The notes under the pieces are model-generated. The model did no database searches, was not told the DNA's origin, and saw only the letters and a list, made by a program, of their open reading frames with translations. DNA of 64,000 bases from Nematostella vectensis (taxonomy: Eukaryota; Cnidaria; Anthozoa; Actiniaria; Edwardsiidae): positions 11,818,856-11,882,855 of the forward strand of contig NC_064040.1 of assembly GCF_932526225.1 (NCBI RefSeq), read 5' to 3'. A program made the position numbers and the translations under genes. Of the stretch, positions 1-12,331 are shown one piece after another. The first letter of the stretch is position 1; each line of letters starts with the position of its first letter.

Positions 1-71
1 TTCAAACCAAAAGGAACCAGGGGTGTCAGACAAGCAAATGAGTACTGGGATTTTAACATTATTGTTCCTAC

Positions 72-3000
72 CTACGCAAGTCTCTCCGTCGCCGGCGTAT
101 CCAGCATTACAAGAGCAAGTGTATGAGCCTGCGTTGTTTGTGCACGAGCTACCTATCGGTGCGCAAGTGTTGGTTCCATCGGAACATTCGTCAATATCTG
201 TATGTTAAAACAATAGATATAAAAAGGGAAACGTTATTAATGCTCGTTCTTCTCTTAATACTAACGACAAAGGTTCAGCCACATGTTAACACTAACTTTC
301 CTTGTATCAGGCGCCAAACGTTTTAAAATTCATTTTCGCACTATAGTATCAATTTGACAATCAAGTTATGCCAAACTATCCGTGCAACTATTAAATAATC
401 ATTGCAAGTATACAAATTCACAAGATTATGCAAAAAAACTTTGCTAGGAAGTAAAGATTCCGTGAGTTTACAAGTTCCATGCAAGTATACAAAACCCATG
501 CAAGTATAAAAAAAATCCCTGCAAGTATACAAAATCCATGCAAGTATAAAAAAATCCATGCAAGGGTAAAATAATCCATGCAAGTATACAAAAAAACATG
601 CAAGTATACAAAAATCCATGCAAGTATACGAAATCCATGCAAGTATAAAAAAAACCATGCAAGTATACAAAATCCATGCAAGTATAAAAAAATTCATGCA
701 AGTATAAAAAAATCCGTGCAAGTATAAAAAAACATGCAAGTATAAAAAAACCCATGCAATTATAAAAAAATCCATGCAAGTATAAAAAAATCCATGCAAG
801 TATAAAAAACCATGCAAGTATAAAAAAAACATGCAAGTATAAAAAACATGCAAGTATACAAAATCCATGCAAGTATAAACAAACCCATGCAAGTATAAAC
901 AAACCCATGCAAGTATAAAAAAATCCATGCAAGTATAAAAAAATCCATGCAAGTATACAAAATCCATGCAAGTATAAAAAAACATGCAAGTTTAAAAAAA
1001 CATGCAGGTATAAAAAAACATGCATTCAAGTATACAAAATCCATGCAAGTATAAAAAAATCTATGCATGTATGAAAAATTCCGTGCAAGTATAAAAAAAA
1101 CATGCAAGTATAAAAAAAACATGCAAGTATAAAAAACCATGCAAGTATAAAAAAATCCATGCAAGTATACAAAATCCATGCAAGTATACAAAATCCATGC
1201 AAGTATACAAAAATCCATGCAAGTATACAAAAATCCATGCAAGTATACAAAATCCATGCAAGTATTAAAAAACCATGCAAGTATAAAAAATCCATGCAAG
1301 TATACAAAATCCATGCAAGTATAAAAAATCCATGCATAAGTATACAAAAATCCATGCAAGTATACAAAATCCATGCAAGTATAAAAAAAATCCATGCAAG
1401 TATAAAAAATCCATGCAAGTATACAAAATCCATGCAAGTTTAAAAAAAAACCATGCAAGTATAAAAAAAAACCATGCAAGTATAAAAAAAACCATGCAAG
1501 TATTGAAAGATCCATGCAAGTATAAAAAAAATCCATGCAAGTATACAAAATCCATGCAACTATAAAAAAACCATGCAAGTATAAAAAAAAACATGCAAGT
1601 ATAAAAAATCCATGCAAGTATACAAAATCCATGCAAGTATACAAAGATCCATACAAGTATACAAAAATCCATGCAAGCATACAAAATCCATACAAGTATA
1701 AAAAAACATGCAAGTATAAAAAACCATGCAAGTATAAAAAAACCATGCAAGTATAAAAAAAAACATGCAAGTATACAAAATCCATGCAAGTATAAAAAAT
1801 CCATGCAAGTATACAAAATCCATGCAAATATACAAAATCCATGCAAGTATAAAAAATCCATGCAAGTATAAAAAATCCATGCAAGTATAAAAAAATCCGT
1901 GCAAGTATAAAAAAAAAACACGCAAGTATAAAAAAAATTTTGTATATACAAAATTTTGGATTTTTTATACTTGCATGGTTTTTTTATACTTGCATGGATT
2001 TTGTATACTTGCATGGATTATTTTATACTTGAATGGTTTTTTTATACTTGCATGGTTTTTTATACTTGCTTCCTTTTTTATACTTGCATGGATTTTTTTA
2101 TCCCTTATCCTTTGTATCCCTGGATTAAAGGTATACGTCTATCTCAGACAAATTTTGTGTTTTTGCCATGTTTTTATGTCTTTCTTATAATGGCGCCCAA
2201 AGTTCAAAGCTGAAACCTGTGCAGGTTGATGACATCATACCACTCGACCAATCAAAGAGGTTTGTCCGACAGAAGTAACGTTTAAAATAAGTAAAGATAT
2301 TTTTAAAGATAATCAACATTTCGTGCTTTTATTTTAAAATGTGTTAGTCAGTCGTTGGAAAAATGTTCTTGTTTACTTCATACTACCTACCAGTGCATGT
2401 TACTCCGTCACCGGTATACCCTGCATTGCATGCGCACGTGAATGCGCCAACGGTGTTTGTACACGTGCTTCCACTTGGCGCGCATAAGTGGCCTCCGCTG
2501 GAACATTCATCAATATCTAAATATGAAGTAAGTAAGATCAGTCTATCGCTTGTAGATTAATATAATGTCGTCTAATCATCTAAAGCCTTTACTTTAAGAA
2601 ATATCTTTATAGATTATACTGGTGATAATACATAAAGCAGGCAATATCCATAACGAAAAAATAATGATAAAAAAAGACCTAACCTAGAGAATATATTAGA
2701 AATTCCTTGCGGTCCATTTTTCATTACCTAAACAAGAATACCCATCTCCAGTATATCCTGCGTTGCACGCGCACGTGAATGAGCCTGCATTGTTTGTACA
2801 CGTGCTTCCACTAGGTGCGCATGTGTGGCTCCCAGTCGAACACTCGTCAACATCTATGTACAAATATTTGTACAAAAAAATTATATATAAACAACAAAAA
2901 TCGTTATAGTCGCTTTTGGCCATGTTATATGGAAGGAGAGAAATAAGCTATTAATTAAACGAGAAACTATTTGTTAAACTAGCACGTCTTGATGGTGCTT

Positions 3001-6000
3001 TCACTGAGCTTTTATGGACAGATCAGCTTAGCTGAAAGGTGACCTTTTGCATTCATGCCCTTGACAAATAAATTGAATAAATCAAACAAGTATTCTTTTA
3101 TCTTTTCTTAAATCAATATTCAAACAAAAATAAAGAGCATTGTGTTTTACCTGTGCATATTTGTCCATCGCCAGTATATCCCGAATCGCAGGCGCACGTG
3201 TATGAGCCCATGGTATTTGTACAGACACCACCACTAGGTGCACATGTATGACTCCCGCTAGTGCACTCGTCAATGTCGCTGCATATGTGTGGGTCGCTAT
3301 CTAAATGATAGCCAGGATTGCAAAGGCATTGGTACCCACTGTCAGTGTCAGCGACGACACAAAGGGTATCACAGGGTGGATGTAATGCAGCTGCCGAACA
3401 TTCAGTAACTATTAAGAAACAAGAGCATTATTTTGTTTATATTTTTTCTATCTTGGTTATAGAAAGTCACAGAAATCTACTTGCCTTTTCTCCCCACAAC
3501 CTCGACTCTCATACAACCGTTTCCCATCCATGTTTTGGGAATATAACGAACGTAGCGAGCAGTTGTAGACTCGCTCAGCCAATGCACTTCAGGCATCTCC
3601 TCATTAGGTGTTGTTAGAGTTATGCCCTGTGCAAGAGAATCATTTCCTTTCATTGCCTTTTAATAAACTTGGATTGCAAATTAATAAATAGTATGTTTCT
3701 CGCATATTTGTTTACTTCACAAAACTTTCGAAGTGGTCACTGTAAGGTTGAGTGTTGCTTGAAATGGTTGACTGTAATATGCAAAGATACACACCGTAAA
3801 TTGCTGCCAAGTTGATAGGCTGGTTCCCACCCAGACATCGTATGAGGTGGTGTAGTAATTATGGTCCTTGTCCTTCTGAACTTTAAAACCAGCTATATGT
3901 GTCGTTTGGGCAAGGTCAACCTAGGTTTAAGTTGACAAGTTTAAAACAGAAAACGTGTAATCATAAAAAGTGTTACTACAGTTAACATGTAAGCTTAGCA
4001 ACCATGCTTAGATATACTTAGCTTGCGATCTTTGCACTTACTTGCAGGTATTCGTCGGTAGAAGGCGTAGCGTCTGATCGACACCAGCCACTCCTCCAAT
4101 CGTACAAGCGTCCGATACTAGCAACATGAGTCGCGTCCGAGTTCGAGGACGATGTGATACGCGAATCATCCATTTGTGACTTGTACTCAACTCCCAAACT
4201 TCTACAACAGTCTATGTGATATTGACGATAACAAAAATAATAATAAAGAATGAGAAACGTTCGTCCCGTTTGAGTCATATGATAAAGCTTAACTAAATCT
4301 CCGAATCTAAAACAAGTTCTCATCGACTGTAAGCATGCGGGAGAACCGAGCTCGATAGTGACAGTGGAAATTTTTCAATTCATTGTAAGGCTTTTGAATT
4401 CAAGTTGACTATGAGTCGTCTTCACGCAATGCATATAAAAAACATACATGTTCATAGCCAAATTCGTTGTTGCGCGACCTTCCAGAATCGAAAATTATTT
4501 TCTTCGTTTAGGAATAGCGCGTAGTCAATCAAACCAAACAATGAAAACCAGACAAACCGCCCCAAAAGCTTGTGTCTGACTACGCGCTATTCCCAAACGA
4601 GACAAGGATTTTGGATTCGCCGAGGTCGCGCAACAACGAATTTAGCTGTAAGAGTTATTCAAAACAGGTTCTGGTTTAATGGGGGTGGTTTAAGAGTCTT
4701 ATCCTAAAAAATTTTAACACATTCTTGGATATTAGGATCTTATTCGTGCCTTACCTTGCTTTATTCCGTAATACTCAATACGTATTGTCAAGTATTGGTA
4801 GTAGCTTGTTGGTATGAGCTTGACGAACATCATTATGACAGGAGAGAACGTGTTTTTTACGTAGTTCAAACCACTTGCAGTATTGCCAGCGAAAACCTTC
4901 ATAGAAATAGCGATTTTAAAGAAAAGGGATTTTGCATTTTCTTTATCAGCGCATCACTTGCATGTTTAACAATGCTTTAGATTTTATCACAAAATGTATA
5001 CCCTTTCAGTGCCTCCCTCCTGTATTGCAGTCCATGTCTCTCCATCCTTGGAATAGTGCAATTTATATGCTGTGACCCACTCTCCCAAGACTGAGTTGCC
5101 CATCGTTGCTACGGCGCTAATGATATACGAGTCGCCTAGATCTAGCTATAAATATAAGAAAAAAATGAATTGATATGGTATGACAATTTTTCTTTAAAAA
5201 AAGGTGAAAAACTTTTAGATTCAAAGGCAATAGAAAAAACAAGAGGGCTTACAGTAGGATTCCTTTTTTTTCTAGCATGAAAACCTATTTTCACAAAAAA
5301 ATATAAAAATAAGATGATAAGAACTTCCCTAGTGCTTCAAAAAGCTGTAGAAATGGCTTTTAATCATACTTATACAATTAGATTTCGACAATTATGGTAA
5401 AAGTTTGAGCAGGGTTTACGTCACTTCCATAGTCACATTGAATCAGTAATCTTAAGGAAGTCCCTTGAATGTTGGTTCTCACTAGCAAGTACAGGCGTAA
5501 GCGCAAACGGAAGCGGACCACAAGTGAGAATCGGTCACAAGCGCAAGCACAAGAAAATCAAGCAGTTGCGTTCTCTTGCGCTTCTACTTGCTCTTCCCAT
5601 TTCGCTTCCTCTTGCGCTTGCGTTCCAGTGAGAATCGGGAAATTGCGTGCGCTGCGCTTGCGCTTACGTCCAAGTGAGAGCCTACCTTTTTAGATGAGAT
5701 TATTTTAAATAGAAACTATTTTGAGTGCCATGGTTAGATCAGATTAAAGAGGTAAAATCTGAGAAACTTGCCTGAATGAAGTTATCCGCGCCAACATCTT
5801 GTGCAGCCCATCCAAAATCGGAGTATAATCGAGATCTTAACGTACCATAACGCTTACTATAGAAAGTAGTACTTGTGACGTGGTGACCAGGCATTGGTCC
5901 ATATACAGAGAGTCCAACCGGTGTTTTCTGACAGCCTGTTTAGAACTCAAATGTTTTAGAACTCAAAAGGTATTTCCATAAATAACTGAGCAATGATCAT

Positions 6001-9000
6001 TTGAGACAACCAAAAAAAAATGATATTGTATAGCATAAATAAATAAATAGAATAACAGTAATGATGACAATGATGATGGTGATTATGATGATGGGGATAA
6101 TGATGGTGGTGATGAATGTTTTAGAACTCAAAAGGTATTTCCATAAATAACTGAGCAATGATCATTTGAGACAACCAAAAAAATGATATTGTATAGCATA
6201 AATAAATAAATAGAATAACAGTAATTATGACAATGATGATGGTGATTATGATGATGGGGATAATGATGGTGATGATGGTGATGGTGATGATGGTGATGGT
6301 GATGGTGATGGTGATGGTGATGGTGATGGTGATGGTGATGGTGATGGTGATGGTGATGGTGATGGTGATGGTGATGGTGATGGTGATGGTGATGGTGATG
6401 GTGATAGTGATGATGACGACGACGACGACGATGATGATGATGATGATGATGAGAGCCAGTGTGCATATGCTAACCGCTAGGCCACGGGTAGATAGCGCCT
6501 ATTCTAATTTTTCTTGAAAATTGAATTAAATAATATAATGAAGCTGATTTTAATTTTTAATTGATTAATCTCACCAATTTCTGTCCCTCCAAACAGCTCT
6601 GTCCGAAGACACCCAAGTCCGCTCCATGCCACTGGTCGGAATCGTATATATTGTGCAAGTAAAACGTTACTTAAAAACTGTCTTACGATTGTGCCCCGGT
6701 CACTGTTGGCTGTAAATACCTAAATTAATTAGAAATACAAATAAGTACAGAAAGACCCTTGCAAATAGCAACACATCAGCCAACATTGCTGTCACAGCTA
6801 CGCTCTTATGGCAGCAATACAAAGAAAACGTTGGCTAATTACCTCACAAAACCTTCCAATATTAAACAACGTTTTAAAGGGGTACACAAAAAAGAAAAAA
6901 ACTGCTGATTATGGCGGGAGATTCATTCTAGTAGTTTTCTCTAGTAGTATACTCTGCTAAGCAAATGTCACATCAATATTGTCGCTTTTTAGAGTATGTT
7001 AGGACTTAGAGTATGCCTCAAAATGACACTAAAGCGAGACTCACCTTGTCTGTTCCGCCAGATTGGAAATATTGCCAAGAAGTACCATTAACTGAAAACT
7101 CGATTTTAAACTGGGTGGTCCACTCATCGGCCTGAGGATTGCCTTGTGTTGCAAGCACGCAAATGATGTGACTCGAACCTAGGTCAATTTCAAGATAAGG
7201 CGTGGCATCGCCGGAAGAGGGACACCATGACTGTCCGCCTGTGTACCTCAAGCGACCGTTCGAAGCAGGTGTATTGCCATCCTTTGTTGATGAGGATGCT
7301 AAGCTTCCATCCGGAATTCGGCCATCTCCCATTCCTACATCCATGTCCCGACATTTTCCTGTTGACAAAATGCTTTGTACACTTAATGTCAAGCTACGCG
7401 CAAGCAGGGACAACATCAGTAAGCTCGGTTGAACACAGGACAAGAGGATGTGTTTGCGAAGAACTTTACAACGCCTCCACACATGGACTAAGAACAGCGT
7501 CATATTGATGAGGCTCGATGTCTTAGCCGAATGTTTCAACTTGAAGAAGTAAAAGAAATCTAAAACGAGGTTTTGAGCACTGGCATGGATGTAAGATTAC
7601 TACCCTAACTATAAAGTTTACAGTTGAATACTTCAGTTACCTCGACATCCCATTAGCTCTAAGCCCATACAATCTTCGGTGATTCTCGACAATGATGTGA
7701 AGCGCACATGTAAAGCCTTGAATGATTCGGAAATCCAGAATCCCATCGCATGATAGGACCCATCATGTGAAAACACCTAAAGACAAGAAAATGAAGATGA
7801 TGGTGATGGTGATTGTTGTGGTAGTGATGATGACAAGATGTGGTTAAAACATGATGAACATAATGATGATGATGATGACGATGACGATGATGATGATGAT
7901 GATGATGACAATGATTTCGCTGGCTCTTATTATCATAATATATTATGTATCTCATACTTTGTACTAAACAAACATTGTTCTCATGGATAACGTACTGTCT
8001 TTTTCATAAATAATGATAATAGCCCAGGTTTGATATGTCAACGAATTTCAAGGCTATCGTTTGAAATTACAGTTAATGTATGATAATAGGAAGGGAGTCT
8101 CGACTTAATGCGTTTGTCTGGTAGCATTGGAGAGTATACATATACATAAATATATATTTCAATAAATGTTCTCAGCGCAAACGGTAGTTCAGCGCCGTAG
8201 CAGCCCATGTAAGATTGGGGGAGCCCACCCCTTGCTACGGCCCAGCCACAAGAACCAATGGATTCCAATGTGTCTGTTCCAAATTCAGAAAATAAATGTA
8301 AATCTTACGCCTTCCAAATAAATGTAATAAATGCATCGCTCTTACATCGCTTGGTCTATTTGACAGTCGCCGTTTGCACTGACAACCTTATTTTGAAATA
8401 GGTGTATCGAGCCTGGACTCAGCATTAATAAGGGAAGGAAAAAGTGGATTTTCAGAACAAATAAAATATTCTTATAGTATTCCTGTTAGCATATATTTCA
8501 ATACAATCAATTTTACATTAATTCATGACTCAACTACAAGAAAATGATAAACAGTAGCTATACCTTAGTTATGCCGTTCTCTTTGTAATCTTTCCACGTT
8601 GTTGCGTCAAGGCTGTGGCTGACTTTGTAGGACATCACACCATAATTGTTTGTGATAGGTCTGCTGAAAAAGCCGGTGATTATAGTGGCAACGCCTAAGT
8701 CTACCTGCAGATACACGTCACCTCCTAAAAAAATGGGTAAATGATTTTAAGCAGTCTGTTATAAATCGTGCCATACCTAGGATAAATTCCCCGCGCGCAG
8801 AAACGTTTGTGTAGCATCAAAATTATGTTCTGGGTCAAATCTATGTTATTTGCATTTGAGGATGAAATAAAAATGTGTTTGTGTGTGGTTTTTGTCGTGT
8901 GTGTGTGTGTGTGATGTTGGTGTATGTGAAGGGGGGGGGGGGCTTCTGACGCCTCATGTAAGTTGTCTAATGTACTAACCTCTAATGATTTTAACAATAT

Positions 9001-11157
9001 AACAAAAACCTCTGGACCCTGCAAATGTACAAGAGGTATCATACGATAATTCCAGTGTTCCTACCTACACCTGGGTCCGCGCACCATACATTAGTGTTGG
9101 TGATTCTTGCATGCCTCGGTTCATGACTACTGTCTTTAAAACTAGACGCTGATAATTGGTCTGAGCCGATCATGAAAGTCTCTATTCCAAGATTATAGTT
9201 ACACTCTGCAAGAAATTTAATGATAGAACAAAGTTTGAATGGCGGGTATTCAGTTAATCAATTTTTATTGGTAAAAATTGGTGATAACATACATAGGAAG
9301 AGCCAAAGCCGGAGGCTTGAGTGGCTTAATTTCAGATATATTAAGAGTACAGGAGTGAAGGATCGATGTATAGCTTACATGATTGGTACAATGAAAAAGA
9401 AAAAAGAAAAAATTATAATAATACAATAACAATATAAATCATTTTATTTAGATTGTGCTCATACCTACCTGCACTTTCAACGAAGATCTCTAGCTGAAGT
9501 CCTTTGTCGGTGTTATATTCAATTGGATACAGCCTTAGATAAACCAATTCTAGTGGAGAGGTCAGGTAATGTTTCACTATAGTAGAAGAATCGTTATTGG
9601 CTGCAAAAATCTGTTGATTGAAAATTAGATCAATGTCAATTATATCATCGTTGATCGCCGTCAGCAGGTAGAACTTGGCTTTCCCTTTACCCTTCCCTAT
9701 CGCTCCCATATCTCCCCTTCCATTTATTGTAGAAGTAAAATTTTCAACAGACTTCCATTACACCTAAAGAGTCCAAGTCAAATTGAAATGGGATATTAAA
9801 AAAACAAACTTGTTTAAAAAAATATGTTCGATTAACAGTTTTTTTGCATTGTACTCTTCGTTTAAGCTGGGAATTCAGTTCTAATAACTATCAAAATAAG
9901 AAAGATTTAAATTTTCTAAAAAAAAAAATCAGAAAAATATTAAAATGTCTCTTCTCTAGAATTAAAAGCCTTGGTTCTTTTGATCCGTGAGGCTTACGCT
10001 TACGCTGGCAGCCTCAACAGCGATCAAATGGAGGATTTGGTGGAGGAGTTGATTTTAATTTTTAACTTGATAGCGCGGTCGACCGCCATTTCATTTACTC
10101 GTAGGAAAAATACAAAATGGAAGACAAATCGTTTCGTGTTCGTCCGACGAAACGAATCCATAGCCTACTTCTTTGCTTAGCCTCCGGATTTTAGCTCCCT
10201 AGAAAGGGGAATGTCCGGGTGCTTCTTTTTCCCATAATAGCAGTGTTCTTTTAGACAAAATGTTTACTTATGTTAATTAGTGGCAATAAATTGTTTGATC
10301 GAGAGCGCAAAAAGCGGCAATTTTGAACCCAGTAGGGTGTCTTGTAAAATTCATAAAAAAAATGAGTGCTTGAAATAAAAGCGTGAAACACTAAATAACA
10401 TTTAGTACTACTTTTTAGTACTAAATTTCACACTTTTATTGCAAGCCCTCTTACCAAATAAAATTTTTTTTTCGACTTCGCATTCATAAAATAATAGGTT
10501 TTTTTATCAAAAGTTGTTTTAAACTGGGATATGTTCTTTTAGGTATTTTCAAATGGTCTTTATAAGTAAAGAGGCTGACTGTTCATACCTTCACTGACCC
10601 ATCCTCCTCATACAAAATCCAGTTCCTGTTATCGAGGCTATACTCTAGTTTGTAAGATTTCACAAACTCGTCTGCAAACGTCCCACAGCCCCTTGTAGCA
10701 ACTGCAATTAGCCAATTCCTCGCTTTTGTATTTATCACAACAAAATCGTTAGGATCCGTGGCGGTCGAAGGAACCCAACAGACGTTATCATATACATTCA
10801 TCAAGAGGTTAAGTTTGGAAGAGCCTGAACCAGTTGTAGTCGCTGAGTAAGCATCTGTAAAAACCTGAGACATCAACGGAGATTCACCTGCGGCAAAATT
10901 GAAAACGGGTGTTATATTCTTTAAGAAGTATCTTTTTTCATCAAATTTCTCAACCCCTTTCATGCTATCAAACATGGTATCAAACATCCCTTCCCCTGAT
11001 ACCAATTTATATCAAATCCCAATCGCGAAAATGTACGAGCAGCTGACATGAAGATATCAACGTGAAAATGCCAGGAAACAAAACCATTCGCCTTACCCTT
11101 GCACAAGCCCAACCAAACGGATATAATGAGAATAAACGTGCTTCCTAAAGAAGCCAT
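72..11157 (-). CDS. Secreted multidomain protein: 5 F5/8C (discoidin) + at least 5 EGF domains, 3' end outside window
   Basis: Eighteen phase-compatible exons on the minus strand: 11157-11097 (signal peptide MASLGSTFILIISVWLGLCK), 10995-10589, 9610-9469, 9205-9071, 8724-8564, 7776-7641, 7358-7045, 6719-6575, 5935-5772, 5145-5002, 4896-4755, 4211-4042, 3920-3795, 3626-3485, 3408-3151, 2853-2728, 2516-2391, 197-72, about 1008 residues in the window. Discoidin domains show the family landmarks (C..LG, YLQVDLG, SYKV.YS.DG..W, VF.GN, ARYVR..P, LR.E), normally split A/B/C with phases 1-0-0-1. Domains 1 and 3 have A+B fused in one exon; domain 1 is divergent. The EGF exons are 126 bp, phase 1-1, with the calcium-binding start DIDEC and CxCNAGYTGDG. 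F5/8C domains bind lipids or glycans and cbEGF modules form extracellular rods, so the product is probably an extracellular matrix or adhesion protein; whether it has a membrane anchor cannot be seen. No orthologue name is claimed. Confidence 0.86.
480..1937. repeat. 19-20 bp minisatellite, about 75 units, in EGF-gene intron
   Basis: The unit reads roughly CCATGCAAGTATACAAAAT or CCATGCAAGTATAAAAAAAT and repeats head to tail with small length differences in the A-run. It sits in the intron between the EGF exons 2391-2516 and 72-197. Long ORFs here (repeating Tyr-Leu-His-Gly-Phe type) are by-products of the repeat, not genes. Confidence 0.95.
1938..2100. repeat. Inverted arm of the CCATGCAAGTATA minisatellite
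   Basis: At about 1938-1957 a palindromic turn (AATTTTGTATATACAAAATT) is followed by the same unit in reverse orientation (TATACTTGCATGG), about seven units to 2100. The array therefore ends in a fold-back that could form a hairpin of about 140 bp per arm. Confidence 0.85.
3151..3408 (-). other. Two-EGF exon joining the discoidin block to the EGF block
   Basis: This 258 bp exon (86 codons, phase 1-1) encodes a first EGF module starting VTECS and ending HICS, then a calcium-binding EGF starting DIDECTSG and ending DGQIC. It is the only two-module exon seen; the next three EGF exons (2728-2853, 2391-2516, 72-197) are single 126 bp units nearly identical in layout, the usual sign of exon duplication. 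Confidence 0.8.
4460..4643. mobile_element. Non-autonomous inverted-repeat element (MITE), copy 1
   Basis: Outer arms AAATTCGTTGTTGCGCGACC and its reverse complement bound the element; a second inverted pair, GGAATAGCGCGTAGTCA and TGACTACGCGCTATTCC, lies inside. It sits in the intron between discoidin exons 4755-4896 and 4042-4211. No coding capacity. A related copy lies at about 62645-62880. Confidence 0.8.
5471..5686. mobile_element. Terminal-inverted-repeat MITE with TTCTCACT ends
   Basis: A 216 bp segment begins GGTTCTCACTAGCAAGTAC and ends GTCCAAGTGAGAGCC (imperfect inverted ends). It contains internal CAAGCGCAAGC-type repeats and CAGTGAGAATCGG motifs. A diverged relative with the same CTAGTGAGAATCGG core lies at about 11555-11695 upstream of the same gene. 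Confidence 0.6.
5951..6280. repeat. 165 bp tandem duplication
   Basis: The sequence starting ATGTTTTAGAACTCAAAAGG at 5951 restarts at 6116 and is almost identical over 165 bp. It begins about 16 bp from the discoidin exon 5772-5935 and leads into the GAT/GGT microsatellite. Confidence 0.85.
6220..6452. repeat. (GATGGT)n / (GAT)n microsatellite
   Basis: Nearly uninterrupted GATGGT hexamers from about 6260 to 6400, then GAC/GAT trinucleotides. This produces spurious poly-His and poly-Met/Val ORFs. A shorter GAT tract occurs at 7795-7910. Confidence 0.95.
6453..6500 (-). mobile_element. tRNA-like SINE head fragment
   Basis: On the minus strand the segment carries TGGCCTAGCGGTTAGCA (plus 6468-6484), matching a tRNA A-box consensus. 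It is followed by CACTGGCTCTCAT and then the GAT microsatellite. No B-box is preserved; it is probably a truncated tRNA-derived SINE. Confidence 0.45.
8925..8942. repeat. GT and poly-G simple repeats
   Basis: A (GT)n run around 8897-8912 and a G12 run around 8931-8942 lie in the intron between exons 8564-8724 and 9071-9205. Nothing else recognisable is in this intron. Confidence 0.8.
9725..10588. other. Intron of the discoidin-EGF gene, nothing recognised
   Basis: AT-rich intron between exons 9469-9610 and 10589-10995. There is no splice-compatible homology to known domains in either strand and no clear transposon ends. A near-palindromic AGTACTAAAT motif pair at about 10408-10427 is the only visible structure. 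Confidence 0.5.
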
Positions 11158-12331
11158 CTGAAATTGATCACCATGCCTCAAAAAGAAACGCAAACAAGTT
11201 CTAAAAGCTCCATGTTTTGTACTTTTCCAACGACAAGAGGATGATAAGAAAACGGTTAACTGACGAATAAAAATAGCGCGCGCTTACCGTCATGTGGAGT
11301 TATGTGCGCTTGACTGTGATTGGCTATTTTCGAAACGAGTACAGGCAAAACTTGATGAAACATTTGGATAAGACTTAATAATGTATCAATACGTCTCAGT
11401 TAGTTTATCAAGTTAACCTCTTCCACACAATGTGAACCTACTATTATGATAATAAATTCGCGTTTTACTGGAACTCGCATAGGGCGCGCTACTCTGCTAC
11501 TCCACGCCATTATACATGCGCGCGCACGTGACACCTCGCCGCGTGTACTAGTCTTCTCGTGCGTAAGCCATGCCAAGGAACTAGAAACGCAAGCGAGGTA
11601 GCGAGGCGCGGACTCACTAGGACAAGCGCTTACGTCCTAGTGAGAATCGGAAAATTACCTGCGTTCCGCTTGCGCGTCTTTGGACGAGAGCCGGATTCGT
11701 AAAAAAAGATTTTGCGTTTTGACGGGTAGACGGGGCCTAAGAAGTTTTTTTTTTTTTTTTGTTAAATGCAAACAATATTGTACATGTGTATGTGTTGTCT
11801 TCTTGTATCTTTTGTAATGGTGTGCCCTCAGCTCCTCCCGTATCGTTTACGCAATGAAAACATGATAACGGGTTTCCTGTGGTACCCACAAACAAATCTA
11901 TCAGTTTGATTATTTTCAAAGGAAACTGGGATAAGATCGAGTCTACTTCGGTTTACCCGGCTGTTCCAGGGTACATCTTAGTATAAGTCTAGGTTATATA
12001 CATGCATAATTGCACAAGAAATATTCACAAAAGATCAGTGAGTTTGATGCGTGACATCAGACCTAAATATAGACACATCACGCAAAAATCGAACTAAAAA
12101 AATCCCCGTAGGAAATGCGATCAACAGTTCGAACACTGAAATTCTGTTTATGCTTCTAATGTTTCGCAACAAGTGTAAGCTAAACCATTTAGTACTCTAC
12201 TATGCAAAGTTTACACTTTGAATGAAATATGTTTGGTTACACAGCTCTAGATCCTTATTTGCAAGCCGAAGGGTTTCGGCCATTTTGAATCAAACCCAGC
12301 TACTAACCTAAACCACAATTCCAGTTGTATC
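11158..12331. promoter_or_regulatory. Divergent intergenic region between discoidin-EGF gene and TNFR gene
   Basis: The start codons of the two genes face away from each other across about 1.17 kb, so both promoters should lie here. The region also holds a diverged MITE-like segment (about 11555-11695, TTACGTCCTAGTGAGAATCGG type) and a T15 run near 11746-11760. No core promoter motif is clear enough to mark. Confidence 0.5.

Noticed and set aside
341-2014. Several long minus- and plus-strand ORFs rich in Tyr-Leu-His-Gly-Phe or Lys-His-Ala-Ser
   Set aside because: They are translations of the 19-20 bp minisatellite in different frames; no start context, splice sites or domain.
6128-6517. Poly-His and Met-Val repeat ORFs
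   Set aside because: Produced by the GATGGT microsatellite within an intron.
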